NCBI GenBank assembly: GCA_020002185.1
Contig: CM034531.1
Coordinates: 86,034,040-86,098,039, forward strand
Reading direction: 5' to 3'
Origin: Paraescarpia echinospica
Taxonomy: Eukaryota; Annelida; Polychaeta; Sabellida; Siboglinidae
DNA: 64,000 nucleotides
Below the pieces are notes generated by a model. It saw only the letters and a list, made by a program, of their open reading frames with translations, did not search any database and had not been told where the DNA came from. A program made the position numbers and the translations under genes. This document shows positions 34,300 through 44,227 of the stretch, piece after piece; position 1 is the stretch's first letter, and the number at the start of each line of letters is the position of its first letter.

Positions 34300-36611
34300 T
34301 TTAGTCCATAGGGCCTCCAAGGGCCCCAAAACTGGTAAATTTGTACATTTTGCCTATTTTTTTTCAAAAACTGTTCAGTACCTTTTTCTCTAATTTTGCG
34401 TAGACCTTCCTTAGGTTGGTGTCATTGTACACAAGAAATCTGTATTTGATTGAATCATTCTAAGGGCACCTAATGGCCCTCCAAAAAGGACCCCAAAACT
34501 GGTAATTTTTAACATTTTGCGTATTTTTTTTTAAACTCTTCGGTAACTTTTTCTCTAATTTTGCATAGACATTTCATGTGGTAGTGCAAGAAATCTGTAT
34601 TTGATTGAATCATTCTAAGGGCATCAAAGGTTCCCTAAAATGCTAAATTTGCTAACTAAATTGTCCTCTACAGCAGCAGCTCTATTTATAACTTGATGGC
34701 AACACCCTTTTCCAACAATACCTGTCACATGCGGAGTCTGTGTCTTGCATGGATCAGAGGTTGTCTTTTCTGTTATTTAAAAAAATGTTCAGTAACTTTT
34801 TCTCTAATTTTGCATAGAGGTCTCTTGGGGTAGTGTCACTGTACACGAGAAATTTGTATTTGATTGAATCATTCTAAGGGCATCTCGGGGCCTCCCAAAA
34901 AGTTAAATGGTCACATTTTGTTTCTGCCTAGACTAGGTTGGCAGAGTATTGTGTATTACACCCACCCCACTGCAGCTAAGATTCTCTGGCTGCTATTGTT
35001 TGATGGAGACTGTGACTAATCTGTAATTGGTCACTGGCAGAGGCCTGTGTCAAAGACAGCATGCATTAGACCCCTGTTAACCCATTAGCACTCAGCATGT
35101 TATTTCTATACAGTATCTGTTTCCTCAGAAGTTTGACCTAGATTTTTTTTTAAAGATGCACGGTAGTTTTATCATTTTCTATAATTACAAATATGTGTTA
35201 TTTTGAAGAGCATTGAGTTATCTACATGATGATACCTTTTAGTATGTTTTTGCAATAAAATATGTTGACCATACTGAGCTTGGTAAATGGTAATTTTATA
35301 ATGAATGCATGTCATTGTTTGCGGTGTAACTTTTGTATGCTTAATTTTCTGCTGCTACAAGTTGCATTCATCTGAAAGATTATTCAATTACCTATCCAAT
35401 GATAATACATATGTTGTGGTGTTGGAAATATATAGCTTTGTATGTTTGTACACGAGGGTTGTGACAGGAAACTATTGGACATTGCGACAGTCCAGAAAGA
35501 CAGTATGAGATGTGTCACTCAATATATGAAGTGTGACTTTCAGATACTTCATTTTGTAGTGCTATGGATTATGATGGGCCTCTCCATAAGCTCCCTATAT
35601 GTTTATGTGAAATATATCATTATATCATTACGATATTTCAGAACAGTAACAGATCAGTTGCGGAACAGTAAAATTGGGAATGTTTTAGTACTTATAACTA
35701 AAAATAGTGATATTCAATTCACATACATCAATTATATATTCTGATTTACACAATAACAAGAATTACTAAGATATGGAAGGTGGTTGAGAAGGAAGATAAA
35801 TGAGATTATAAAGTTGGAGCCTGGCCGCCCAGCCATGCATGGCTTAGCCAGCACCTAAGGCTAAGCTGCAACTGTCTTTGAGATTGTTTACATTTTGGCA
35901 AACTACTATTATATCATACTAATTTTTGAATTGGCATGGCTAATGCTAACATATCCCACAAAATGACTTCTACAGGAAACAACGTTGGTGTAAATTACCG
36001 TCCCAATATTCTTACTGACAAAGACCTGTAAGTTAGGTAAGTAACACCTTCGAAGTTCTGACAGCAGGATACCGCCTTCGGTGAAGTCGAGACAAAAGTT
36101 TAACAAAGGCTTCTAGTTCAAACGGACTATCACCGTCCAGCTGACCCAATTTTTATTTTCTTTAGTCTACCTTTTGCTCTCAAATAATCTGTCCTCTTAA
36201 TGTTATACATAATGTCATAATCTGGCATAACTTTATAGGTTTTTGTAGCAGTACATTTGTACTTCCAGTGTATCATTGCAACATAACACACATATTACAT
36301 ACTGTGTGCCACATATGAATGTCATGCATGTAATATTTCCATGCAATCAATTTGCATATGTAACGTAAAAACTTCAACAGCCGTTTTCCTCATTTTCACT
36401 TTTTGACCCCTACCATGTTCAATGCTCCATAACTTCGCCAATTTTTGTAGCAGTCATAATTTTTGAAACTGTGTAAAGCACCCTACCAAACCTTTACAAC
36501 AATGTAAGAAAACAATGTTACAATTTTTCCTATTTATCACTCATTTGGTCAGCCAGGGTCACATATAGACGTATTAGTCCAAAGGACTTCAGGGCCTCTT
36601 GGCCCATTTTT
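34300..36611. repeat. Composite dispersed repeat R1, copy B
   Basis: Begins TTTTTTAGTCCATAGGGCCT. It contains two 163 bp-type units (34330-34640), TGTCACATGCGGAGTCTGTG (34722), another partial unit (34780-34900), the CTGTAATTGGTCACTGGCAG block (34966-35060) and the 440 bp terminal block (36166-36611), which closely matches copy A 25997-26436. Unlike copy A, about 1.07 kb of different sequence (35090-36165) separates the last two blocks. The 67- and 100-codon frames in that insert are not recognised. Confidence 0.8.
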
Positions 36612-37519
36612 AATCTTTGACATCCTCTTAAAAATCTACAAATTTCCTTTGTAAAAAATTCCTTTATTATAGAAGGTAGCAACCTGGACACCTGCACATG
36701 TTCATAGTTATGTTGTAATATGTGTCGACATGCTAATTAAGAGATGGTATACATCTTAATTTTCATTCTAATGTCGCTACCAGCCACAACATGGCAGCAC
36801 CATATGCTAAGTAGATGATGGATATTGTTACATTCTTTATTTAGTGAAAGTACATTTTCATGATTTAATTGCCAAGATGTTGATTATAATTATATTTAGG
36901 TAATTAATTACTATGATTAACCAGTTGTTTGAACGGTATGAGATAAACTAACCCCAGAGACACTGGTCACTTGTGTGTTTTCATCAAGCATTGGTACATC
37001 AGCTGTAGGCTGGGCTAGTTCAGGTATCACACAACAAGGAGGATACATTTATTTTTGGAGGGAGCCAGGCTTCGAATGAATGATGTGAGATTCATTAATG
37101 ATCCTCCAGAGCAGTGTTGGGGTTTCTTTTTGTATCCGGAAGTAAGACCACAAATAAAGAACTTGATGGAAAAAATTGGAGCCGACTTGTTGGTTGTACA
37201 AATTGGCCCCGTCACAATTTTGCGCTGCGAGCAGGGTTGTGGCCCTGAACAAACCCCATCACATGCACGGATGGAGACATTGGAGGACGAGACCGAGGGA
37301 GAACCACAGTTACTATCGATGGTCTATAAAAGTGTCAACAACGAACAGTTTGAACATTAACGTGGACGAGTCTGATCAACTCACTACCACCTTGTTGAGT
37401 TGATGAACAATGTTAAATAAGTTGCACATTGATTTTAATGTCATGATTGTTTTGTGTTTAATGTACTACTAATCTGTCACCACGTATTATCTTCTAGCTG
37501 TAATCTCACTGTAGCTACC
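36612..37519. other. Unassigned, possible LTR or leader of the older Gypsy copy
   Basis: A 101-codon plus frame (37055-37360, MEGARLRMNDVRFINDPPEQ...) and overlapping minus frames are open but not recognised. TATAAAA at 37324 followed by AT-rich leader and a gag start at 37520 would fit a retrotransposon promoter, but no second LTR copy was found. Confidence 0.35.
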
Positions 37520-38202
37520 ATGGCACAGTTGCGTCGTGCGCGAGAGGAGCTGGACACGTTGAAAAAAGAGCTGGAAGATCACCGTGTTTTGGCCAGGCGT
37601 CTCCAACAGGCGGAACATGCAGCGTTAGTGGCAGAGGAGAGAGCTACTAGGGCAGAGGCGTCTGCTGGGGCAATAGACAGAGTAGTGTACGTGTCGAGGG
37701 AAATGAAACTTCCTAAGCTACATGGCGCCCTCGAGATCAACAGGAAGTAGACGTTACAGACTGGGTGGAGGACATAAGATCAAGCATAAGTGCCAGAAGG
37801 ATATCGCCAGATGAACAGGTTGACTTCATAATACAACATATGGTTGACGAAGCGAAGTCTGAGATGCGACTTCAGTTTCGTGGAGAGCGAGACGGACTCG
37901 ACTACTGGAGGTCATAGAGGAGTCCTATGGTCATGTGGACTCGGCAACGAGTCTGAAGAAGCAATTTTATCGGCGGGACCAGGAAGAGAAAATTCTTTGT
38001 GGCGTTGGTCGAGATCGCCGATCGGATTGTCCAAAGAGACAACCCGGAAGATGAAAGCACCAATAAAGAGTTGAAAGAGCGTTTAACAGAATGTGTAGTC
38101 GACACCCATTTCAGTCGAGAGCTGCGACGATTTAATCTGGACGAACCAGAGCTGACATTCTGGTCATTCAGAGCCAGAGCAATGAAGTGGCTGGGCGTTG
38201 AC

Positions 38203-38378
38203 TGTCATGTATCAGGATCATTATAACTGGTACGTTATACAGCTACTTACTACAGTGAGCTCTTACACCGTTGATGGTAATAAAGATGTTGTTGTCTTCC
38301 GGTCAAATTCGAGTTGCACATGTCTAGTGTTTCCAGTTCCAATTAAACAAGCAATATGCTGCTTTATAAAGCATAACA
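38203..38378 (+). repeat. 5' LTR of young Gypsy element
   Basis: 176 bp, begins TGTCATGTATCAGG and ends GCATAACA. AATAAAG at 38279-38285 could be a polyadenylation signal. It is 175/176 identical to 42793-42968. Confidence 0.95.
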
Positions 38379-38520
38379 TGGTGTCAGAAGACAAACTACA
38401 CAAAATATTAGGGTAGGATGTGTTGGTCGGAAAAACTGTGTTGGTGAAGTTTGAAGTGACGACTAAAAAATTGAACTGAACTGTGTGTCAAAACGTCGAG
38501 TCACTGTCAACGACTGAAAA

Positions 38521-39810
38521 ATGGAATTTTTCAAGCCACCAAGTAGTATTGCGTTCGATGCCAGCAACTTAGATGAGGCATGGAGAAGTTGGGAGCAGCA
38601 GTATAGGACATTTTACACAGCGTGTGAATTGAACAAGAAGCCTAACGCTGTCCAAGTGGCCATACTACTACATACTGCTGGACCGGAAGCCCAGGAAGTA
38701 TTCAACCAGTTTGAGTTCAAACCAGCAGGACCTGCTAACGTTCCACCAGCAGAAGATAAAGACAACTGGGAAACGGTGCTAGACAAATTCCGTCACTACT
38801 GCAAACCACGTAAAAATACAGTTTACGAACGATATTGTTTCTGGTCTCGCAATCAAGGCAATGGGGAACAAGTGTATCAGTGGATCAAGGACTTGAGAAT
38901 GAAAGCTAAAATGTGTGAATTTGGTGACCAGGAGGATCTGATGATCCGTGACAAGATATTGTTCAGCGTCAATGACGAGCATGTTAAAGAGAGACTTTTG
39001 AGAGAGTCAGATCTGTCGCTAGCTAAGGCATTAGATGTGTGCCATGCAGCCGAGACGACAAGAGCGCAACTGAAGGTCATGGCGTCTGAAGGAAAGCCAG
39101 AAGCTAAAGTGAATGTAGTGAAGCAGAGATCTCGTTCAAGCACGTTTAGCAAGGGCTCCCATGCAGTTGGCAGGGGTATCAAGGGAACTAACAATGACAC
39201 TGTGGGTGGTTATAATAGTACACCGAGACCACGGGCTACACAGGGAAGCATTCGCTGCAAATTCTGTAGCAGGTCACACCCACCAAAGTCATGCCCTGCG
39301 TACGGTAAACAGTGTAACCGTTGCAAGGGGTGGAACCACTTCGCAGTAATGTGCGAACACCACCGCACTGCTACAGTCGATAGGAAGGTGCGGATGGTGA
39401 ACAATGAACAATGTGAGAGTAATGAATGTCTGTATCTGGGTTCGTTATTCTTGGACGTGCATGCACACACTGCTCATGATGATGACTGGATGACGAAGAT
39501 GATGATTGGCAGCCAGCAGATAAGCTTCAAGTTGGACACTGGCGCACAGGCGAATGTGTTGCCTATGACGATCTACGAGACACTAAAGCCGAATGCAGCC
39601 TTGCAGCCTACAAAGACGATACTGTCGGCATTCGTGAATGACGTCAAAGTGAAGCCAGCCGGCACGGTCAAGCTTCTGTGCATACCAGAGAACGCGGACA
39701 AACCGACACTGATCGAGTTCTTTGTCACTACGCACACCAATGTGCCACTACTTGGATGTCGAGCGTGCGAGTCAAACGAGTGGGCGAGATGTCGCGTGAG
39801 AAGCCACTAA
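38521..39810 (+). CDS. gag: Gypsy gag-protease ORF
   Basis: 429 codons. The N-terminal ~200 residues fit a Gypsy capsid (YRTFYTACEL, FNQFEF, WETVLDKFRHYCKPRKN, FWSRNQGNGEQVYQWIKDLR). Two zinc knuckles follow at about residues 246-258 (CKFCSRSHPPKSC) and 266-279 (CNRCKGWNHFAVMC). A retropepsin domain has the catalytic DTGA at residue 339, with LLGCRAC closing it. The start ATG (38521) comes shortly after LTR and PBS. It ends in frame 0 while pol continues in the -1 frame; the two overlap by 133 nt. The overlap could mean -1 frameshifting, but no clear slippery heptamer was found, and the break sits just after the protease, so a small deletion is equally likely. Confidence 0.93.
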   Translation: MEFFKPPSSIAFDASNLDEAWRSWEQQYRTFYTACELNKKPNAVQVAILLHTAGPEAQEVFNQFEFKPAGPANVPPAEDKDNWETVLDKFRHYCKPRKNTVYERYCFWSRNQGNGEQVYQWIKDLRMKAKMCEFGDQEDLMIRDKILFSVNDEHVKERLLRESDLSLAKALDVCHAAETTRAQLKVMASEGKPEAKVNVVKQRSRSSTFSKGSHAVGRGIKGTNNDTVGGYNSTPRPRATQGSIRCKFCSRSHPPKSCPAYGKQCNRCKGWNHFAVMCEHHRTATVDRKVRMVNNEQCESNECLYLGSLFLDVHAHTAHDDDWMTKMMIGSQQISFKLDTGAQANVLPMTIYETLKPNAALQPTKTILSAFVNDVKVKPAGTVKLLCIPENADKPTLIEFFVTTHTNVPLLGCRACESNEWARCRVRSH

Positions 39811-41861
39811 CGAGTGACACTCTGATGAACGAATATGAAGACGTGTTCACTGGAGTTGGAGAACTTGAGCATCCGTATCATATCGAGCTGAAAGAGGACG
39901 TACAGCCGGTAGTCCAGGCAACCAGGAAACTTCCATACACCAGAGTGGAAAGTTTAAAGAAGGCTCTAGACAAGTTAGAGAGGGATGGAATCGTCGCAGA
40001 TGTAGAACAACCTACACCATGGGTGAATAACTTGGTCATAACGGAGAAGCGGAATGGATCGTTGAGATTATGTCTTGACCCGAAACCACTCAATAGAGCG
40101 ATTAAGCGTGAACATTTTGAGATCCCGACTCCTGAGGATGTGCAGTCGCGTATAGCTGGAAAGAAAGTGTTTTCAGTGATAGATATGTCAATGGCGTACT
40201 GGCACGTCAGACTGTCGGATGAGTCCAGTTACCTCTGCACGTTCCACACGCCATGGGGCAGGAAAAGGTTTCTGCGCATGCCGTTTGGCATCAGTTCAGC
40301 CAGTGAAGTACTGCAGAAACGCATGCTATTAACGTTTGGTGACATCAAAGGAGCGTACGTGATAGCCGATGACATCATCGTCGCGGGGGATGATGAACAA
40401 GATCACGATGCCATCATGCGTGCTGTTTTCCAGAGGGCAAGAGAACGAAACGCGAAGTTCAACTCGTCAAAAGTGCAGTTGAAGGTCAATGAGGTGCTGT
40501 ACATGGGACATATAGTATCGGAAGCAGGCCTCAGCCCAGACCCTAGCAAAGTGAGAGCCATCGTCGATATGCCACTGCCTGAGGACAAGCGCGCAGTCCT
40601 GAGGTTTCTGAACGTTGTGAAGTATCAGGCAAAGTTCATCCCGCGAGAGTCGCACATCACTGGTCCTCTACGTGCGCTGCTGAAAGAGGACGCGGCGTGG
40701 TGTTGGTCACAAGAGCATACAGATGCAGTGAACGAGTTGAAGACAATTCTAAGCAGTTTGCCAGTGCTGAGATTCTACGACGTGAACAAACCAGTAACGT
40801 TGCAGTCGGACGCGTCAAAGAGTGGACTAGGGGCGTGTCTTCTACAAGAAGGGCAGGTTGTTGCTTATGCGTCAAGGGCACTAGTCGGTGCAGAGCTACA
40901 CTACGCACAGTTGGAGAAAGAACTGTTAGCGGTCGTTTTCGCGACTTCCAGGTTTCATCAGTACATTTATGGCAAGGAAATCGAAGCGCAGACTGATCAT
41001 AAGCCGCTTGAGATTATAATGAAGAAACCGATCGGAAACGCAACGGCACGCGTACAACGAATGATGTTGAAGCTACAGCGATACGAGATAAACCTGTCAT
41101 ATGTACCAGGGAAGCTGCTGTACGTAGCCGACGCTCTCTCACGTGCTTACATAGAGGGTGAGCCAGACAATGAGCTCATTGACGATATTGAGATTATGGT
41201 CCACAGCGTTACAAAGAACTTCCCAGCAAGTACAGGGCGACTCGAGCAAATCCGAAGTGCTACAGCCAATGACGTGACTCTTCAGCGACTACTTCAGGTC
41301 GTGATGAACGGCTGGCCAGAGTCGAGGGCAGCTGTACCAGAGGACGTGAGACCGTACTGGAACATGAGAGATGAGATGAGTGCAGACGACGGACTCGTGT
41401 TTGCAGGCGAACGAATTGTCATTCCAGAGTCGATGAGGTCGGACATGCTGGAAGTGCTGCACGAACCACACATGGGGATGGAGAAGACGAAATCTCGAGC
41501 TAGATCAGCTATCTTCTGGCCGGGAATGTCCAGAGCAATCGAGGACACTGTCTCGAGGTGCAAAACATGCCTACAGTTCGCCCGGAGTAATCAGAAGGAG
41601 CCGATGATAGCACACGAGATCCCAGACGGCCCGTTCCGGAAAGTCGCAATGGACATTATGTCGTTCAAAGGTCGAGACTACCTTGTAGTGGTTGACTATT
41701 ATTCGAAGTATACCGAGTTGGCACTGCTCGAGAACAAGACAAGCGAATCTGTCATCTCGCATGTTAAGAGCATCAGTGCACGTCATGGGATACCCGAAGA
41801 GATCGTAGCAGACAACCAACCGTTTGGTAGCTATAGTTTTCGGCAATTCGCGAAGAGTTGA
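39678..41861 (+). CDS. pol: Gypsy pol ORF: RT, RNase H, integrase (5' part)
   Basis: 727 codons; the real domain content starts near 39790. RT motifs: PWVNNLVITEKRNGSLRLCL, VIDMSMAYWHVRL, MPFGISSA, and the catalytic VIADDI at residues 228-233. RNase H: LQSDASKSGLGACL, ELLAVVFATSRF, QTDHKPLE, and ADALSR at the end. Integrase: H-x3-H (HEPHMGMEKTK) and C-x2-C (RCKTCLQF), then D in AMDIMSF and D in VADNQP. The frame stops at TGA 41859-41861 inside the integrase core, before the third catalytic residue. The protein copies element RNA into DNA and inserts it; this copy would give a truncated integrase. Confidence 0.93.
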   Translation: MHTRERGQTDTDRVLCHYAHQCATTWMSSVRVKRVGEMSREKPLTSDTLMNEYEDVFTGVGELEHPYHIELKEDVQPVVQATRKLPYTRVESLKKALDKLERDGIVADVEQPTPWVNNLVITEKRNGSLRLCLDPKPLNRAIKREHFEIPTPEDVQSRIAGKKVFSVIDMSMAYWHVRLSDESSYLCTFHTPWGRKRFLRMPFGISSASEVLQKRMLLTFGDIKGAYVIADDIIVAGDDEQDHDAIMRAVFQRARERNAKFNSSKVQLKVNEVLYMGHIVSEAGLSPDPSKVRAIVDMPLPEDKRAVLRFLNVVKYQAKFIPRESHITGPLRALLKEDAAWCWSQEHTDAVNELKTILSSLPVLRFYDVNKPVTLQSDASKSGLGACLLQEGQVVAYASRALVGAELHYAQLEKELLAVVFATSRFHQYIYGKEIEAQTDHKPLEIIMKKPIGNATARVQRMMLKLQRYEINLSYVPGKLLYVADALSRAYIEGEPDNELIDDIEIMVHSVTKNFPASTGRLEQIRSATANDVTLQRLLQVVMNGWPESRAAVPEDVRPYWNMRDEMSADDGLVFAGERIVIPESMRSDMLEVLHEPHMGMEKTKSRARSAIFWPGMSRAIEDTVSRCKTCLQFARSNQKEPMIAHEIPDGPFRKVAMDIMSFKGRDYLVVVDYYSKYTELALLENKTSESVISHVKSISARHGIPEEIVADNQPFGSYSFRQFAKS

Positions 41862-42569
41862 GGTATCACAGTGACTACATCGAGCCCAACATATGCTCAA
41901 TCGAATGGGCAGTCAGAGCGAGTCGTGCAAACGTTGAAATCGCTCCTCAAGAAGGCAGACGAAGAGGGTCGTGATCCCTACATAGCGATGCTAGAATACA
42001 GGAACACGCCGATCAGTGGACTCCGCTATGCACGGCACAACTGGCAATGAGCAGACTACTGTGGTCAAAGTTGCCGACAACCAAAGCCGTTCTTGAGCCG
42101 CGAATCGTAAACGCGAAACAGGACTTGACAGACAGACAGACAGACACGGTTCAAACAAGACTATGACCACGGTGCTACATCATTGAAGCCGTTGAAACCT
42201 GGTGATGTAGTACGAGTCCAGAGAAAGTGGGGCTGGGATCCCGCTATCGTTCAGCGGACACACGAGAGTCCGAGGTCATACGTGATCCAGCATGAGGGAG
42301 GAGAACTCCGTCGCAATCGTCGTCATCTACGGAGGACACGCGAGCAGCCGCCGCTGATTCTTCCTCAGATGGACGATCCCGACGTTCGAGGAGAAGGTAA
42401 CGCTCTTCAGATGCCGGTACCGCCAGACGTGCCATCGCCACGAAGACTCGTCGCTGTGCCGCCACGAAGAGTCGTCGCTGAGCCACCTCCGCAAGAAGAG
42501 ATTCCACAGAATGAACGATTCTCTAGATACGGTCGTGCAATCAGAAAGCCTATGCGATTTGACATTTAA
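41862..42569 (+). pseudogene. Gypsy integrase 3' part, frameshifted
   Basis: After the TGA the same frame continues with the rest of the integrase core, including [14 protein letters not shown] (third acidic residue), to about 42030. There the frame shifts near ARHNW. A second shift falls in a short GACA run at 42127-42146. The last open frame (42183-42569) carries the integrase C-terminal region (LKPGDVVRVQRKWGWDPAIV, HEGGELRRNRRHLRR), ending RKPMRFDI. Three lesions in total disable the integrase. Confidence 0.88.
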
Positions 42570-42792
42570 TTGTGTTTTTCAATACTATTTGACATTGGTA
42601 GTATTATTGATCTGTTTCGCAAGTAACCATTATGTGACATTCTATGTGATTTTTGATAGTCGATATAATGTGACTTTTAGCCTAGTTTGCTACTCGCTTG
42701 ATATCGATTTATCCACAGCGAACATTCGTTAAGGCTGATGAATGTGTGTTTTTAGTTTATAAATACAGTTTTTTTGAGTCTCAAAGGAGGGA

Positions 42793-42968
42793 TGTCATGT
42801 ATCAGGATCGTTATAACTGGTACGTTATACAGCTACTTACTACAGTGAGCTCTTACACCGTTGATGGTAATAAAGATGTTGTTGTCTTCCGGTCAAATTC
42901 GAGTTGCACATGTCTAGTGTTTCCAGTTCCAATTAAACAAGCAATATGCTGCTTTATAAAGCATAACA
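42793..42968 (+). repeat. 3' LTR of young Gypsy element
   Basis: 176 bp, TG...CA, preceded by the purine tract ending 42792. It differs from the 5' LTR only at 42810. Confidence 0.95.
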
Positions 42969-43340
42969 ATGACAACAGCAGGAAAGCAAAGAACACCACG
43001 GTTCGTGAGGTGAGTCGCACACCGACAACAAGCACACTCGAGGAGAAAATGGGAAAGCAGCAGGCACAGATTCATGCCATTGAGAAGAAACTTGATTTGC
43101 TTCTCTGTATACCCAAGACACACACCCATTGTAACAACAGTGGAAGAAACGAAAACGATAAACGGGGGTGTTATGGCTGTGGATCACCTGATCATATTGT
43201 AAGACACCACCTGCATCATATAAATTAGCTAGACAATACGCAGTGTGTAAACAGAATCGTTAGAAATAAGTTAGCCAGTTCTAAACAGAGTGGACGCAGC
43301 CGAGATTCGGAATGCACTGGATAATTAGAAATGTGTAAAT

Positions 43341-44141
43341 TGTACAAGAACAGTATTGACACTGCTCGGCGCCCCGGTAACATAAATCAGGGGCGGGGAA
43401 ACATTAATCCAGAATTGTATACGCAGGGTATGCAGGACGGTTCGCGGCTTGCAGGTGTGTACCATTAATTTAACCGTTGTTCTCTACCGGGGATCGATTG
43501 TCATTTGTTTTGCTTTGTGGAAGTCGCGGTGTGGGACGGGGAAATTCAGTGGAGGGTGCACTGTAGTTCGCATTCTGTGCGTTGGAAGAGGGCGCTCATC
43601 CTGCCGGATTGACAGGCAGAGCGTGGTTAGGTTATACTGACGTCCTTGCAGAGATGGAAGCCTTAATAAGTGAAGTACGCATGTGCAGTGGTCTACGGAT
43701 GCATAAACACGCATGCGTGAAGAAGGTTTGCCGGGAAATAAAGTAGGGTTTTAAAAGGGAGGTTGATGAGAGAATCTAGAGAGAGGAGAGGGGGCGGCGA
43801 AACTCTCCACAGGGACGGTCGAAGATGTCTCTGGCATTTCATTAGAATCTAAATTACAACTTTAATATGGGACTGTTTGCCCATACTATGTTTCTCTTTA
43901 AATTACCGGCAGACTTTTTACATTTTAAACGTAGAGGCTCTGGAGGAAGCGGGAATGTAGTACGGCCAAATCCAGAGTCTTGATTTTACTTAGTAGATGA
44001 GTTAAGGCAGAATTTACATTATACCGACGATGTGTACGTTAAGTGTTCTATAATATCCGTGAATAAATTCGGTATGAAACTGGAATCTAGCGTTTCCAAT
44101 TATCGACTACTCATACAGATACCTAGAATCGGGGGTGTACA
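43341..44141 (+). repeat. Probable older Gypsy LTR (801 bp)
   Basis: Bounded by TGTACA at both ends (43341 and ending 44141). A TATA-like TTTTAAAAG lies at 43751, AATAAA at 44063 and a PBS-like TGGCGAGCG at 44155, which is the order expected for U3-R-U5 and primer site. A protease/RT remnant follows within 100 bp. No second copy is in the window, so this rests on structure alone. Confidence 0.4.
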
Positions 44142-44227
44142 TTAAGTCCGATTCTGGCGAGCGTAAACTAAACTCACACCACACACACCTTCTCCTGTGA
44201 GGTCGGACCCCAAGACGCACGTAGCCC

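Larger units (their letters stand above)
38203..42968 (+). mobile_element. Young Gypsy LTR retrotransposon, complete ends, 4766 bp
   Basis: The two LTRs are 176 bp each (TG...CA) and differ at one base (38220 A, 42810 G). A primer-binding-like site TGGTGTCAGAAG follows the 5' LTR directly (38379-38390), and a purine tract AAAGGAGGGA precedes the 3' LTR. Flanks TTGAC (38198-38202) and ATGAC (42969-42973) look like a 5 bp target duplication with one change. Gag-protease and RT-RNase H-integrase frames lie between them, with a few lesions in the integrase region. The insertion interrupts an older Gypsy gag in the same orientation. Confidence 0.95.
37520..43200 (+). pseudogene. Older Gypsy gag, frameshifted and split by a younger element
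   Basis: The left part (37520-38202) starts MAQLRRAREELDTLKKELED (coiled coil). It then shows a Gypsy gag matrix/capsid pattern (VTDWVEDIRSSISARRISPD, DYWRVIEESYG-like frame, LKERLTECVVDTHFSRELRR, FRARAMKWLG) in three frames, with shifts near 37735, 37908 and 37995. The right part (42974-43200) continues the same reading frame beyond the insertion and carries a coiled-coil-like segment and a degenerate zinc knuckle (CYGCGSPDHIVRHH, last Cys lost). Removing 38203-42968 with one target copy restores the frame, which shows the young element landed inside this gag. The family role is virus-like particle and RNA packaging. It is inactive. Confidence 0.85.

Noticed and set aside
37055..37360. 101-codon plus frame and minus frames at the same place
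   Set aside because: Open on both strands with no motif; position suggests retrotransposon leader, but unproven.
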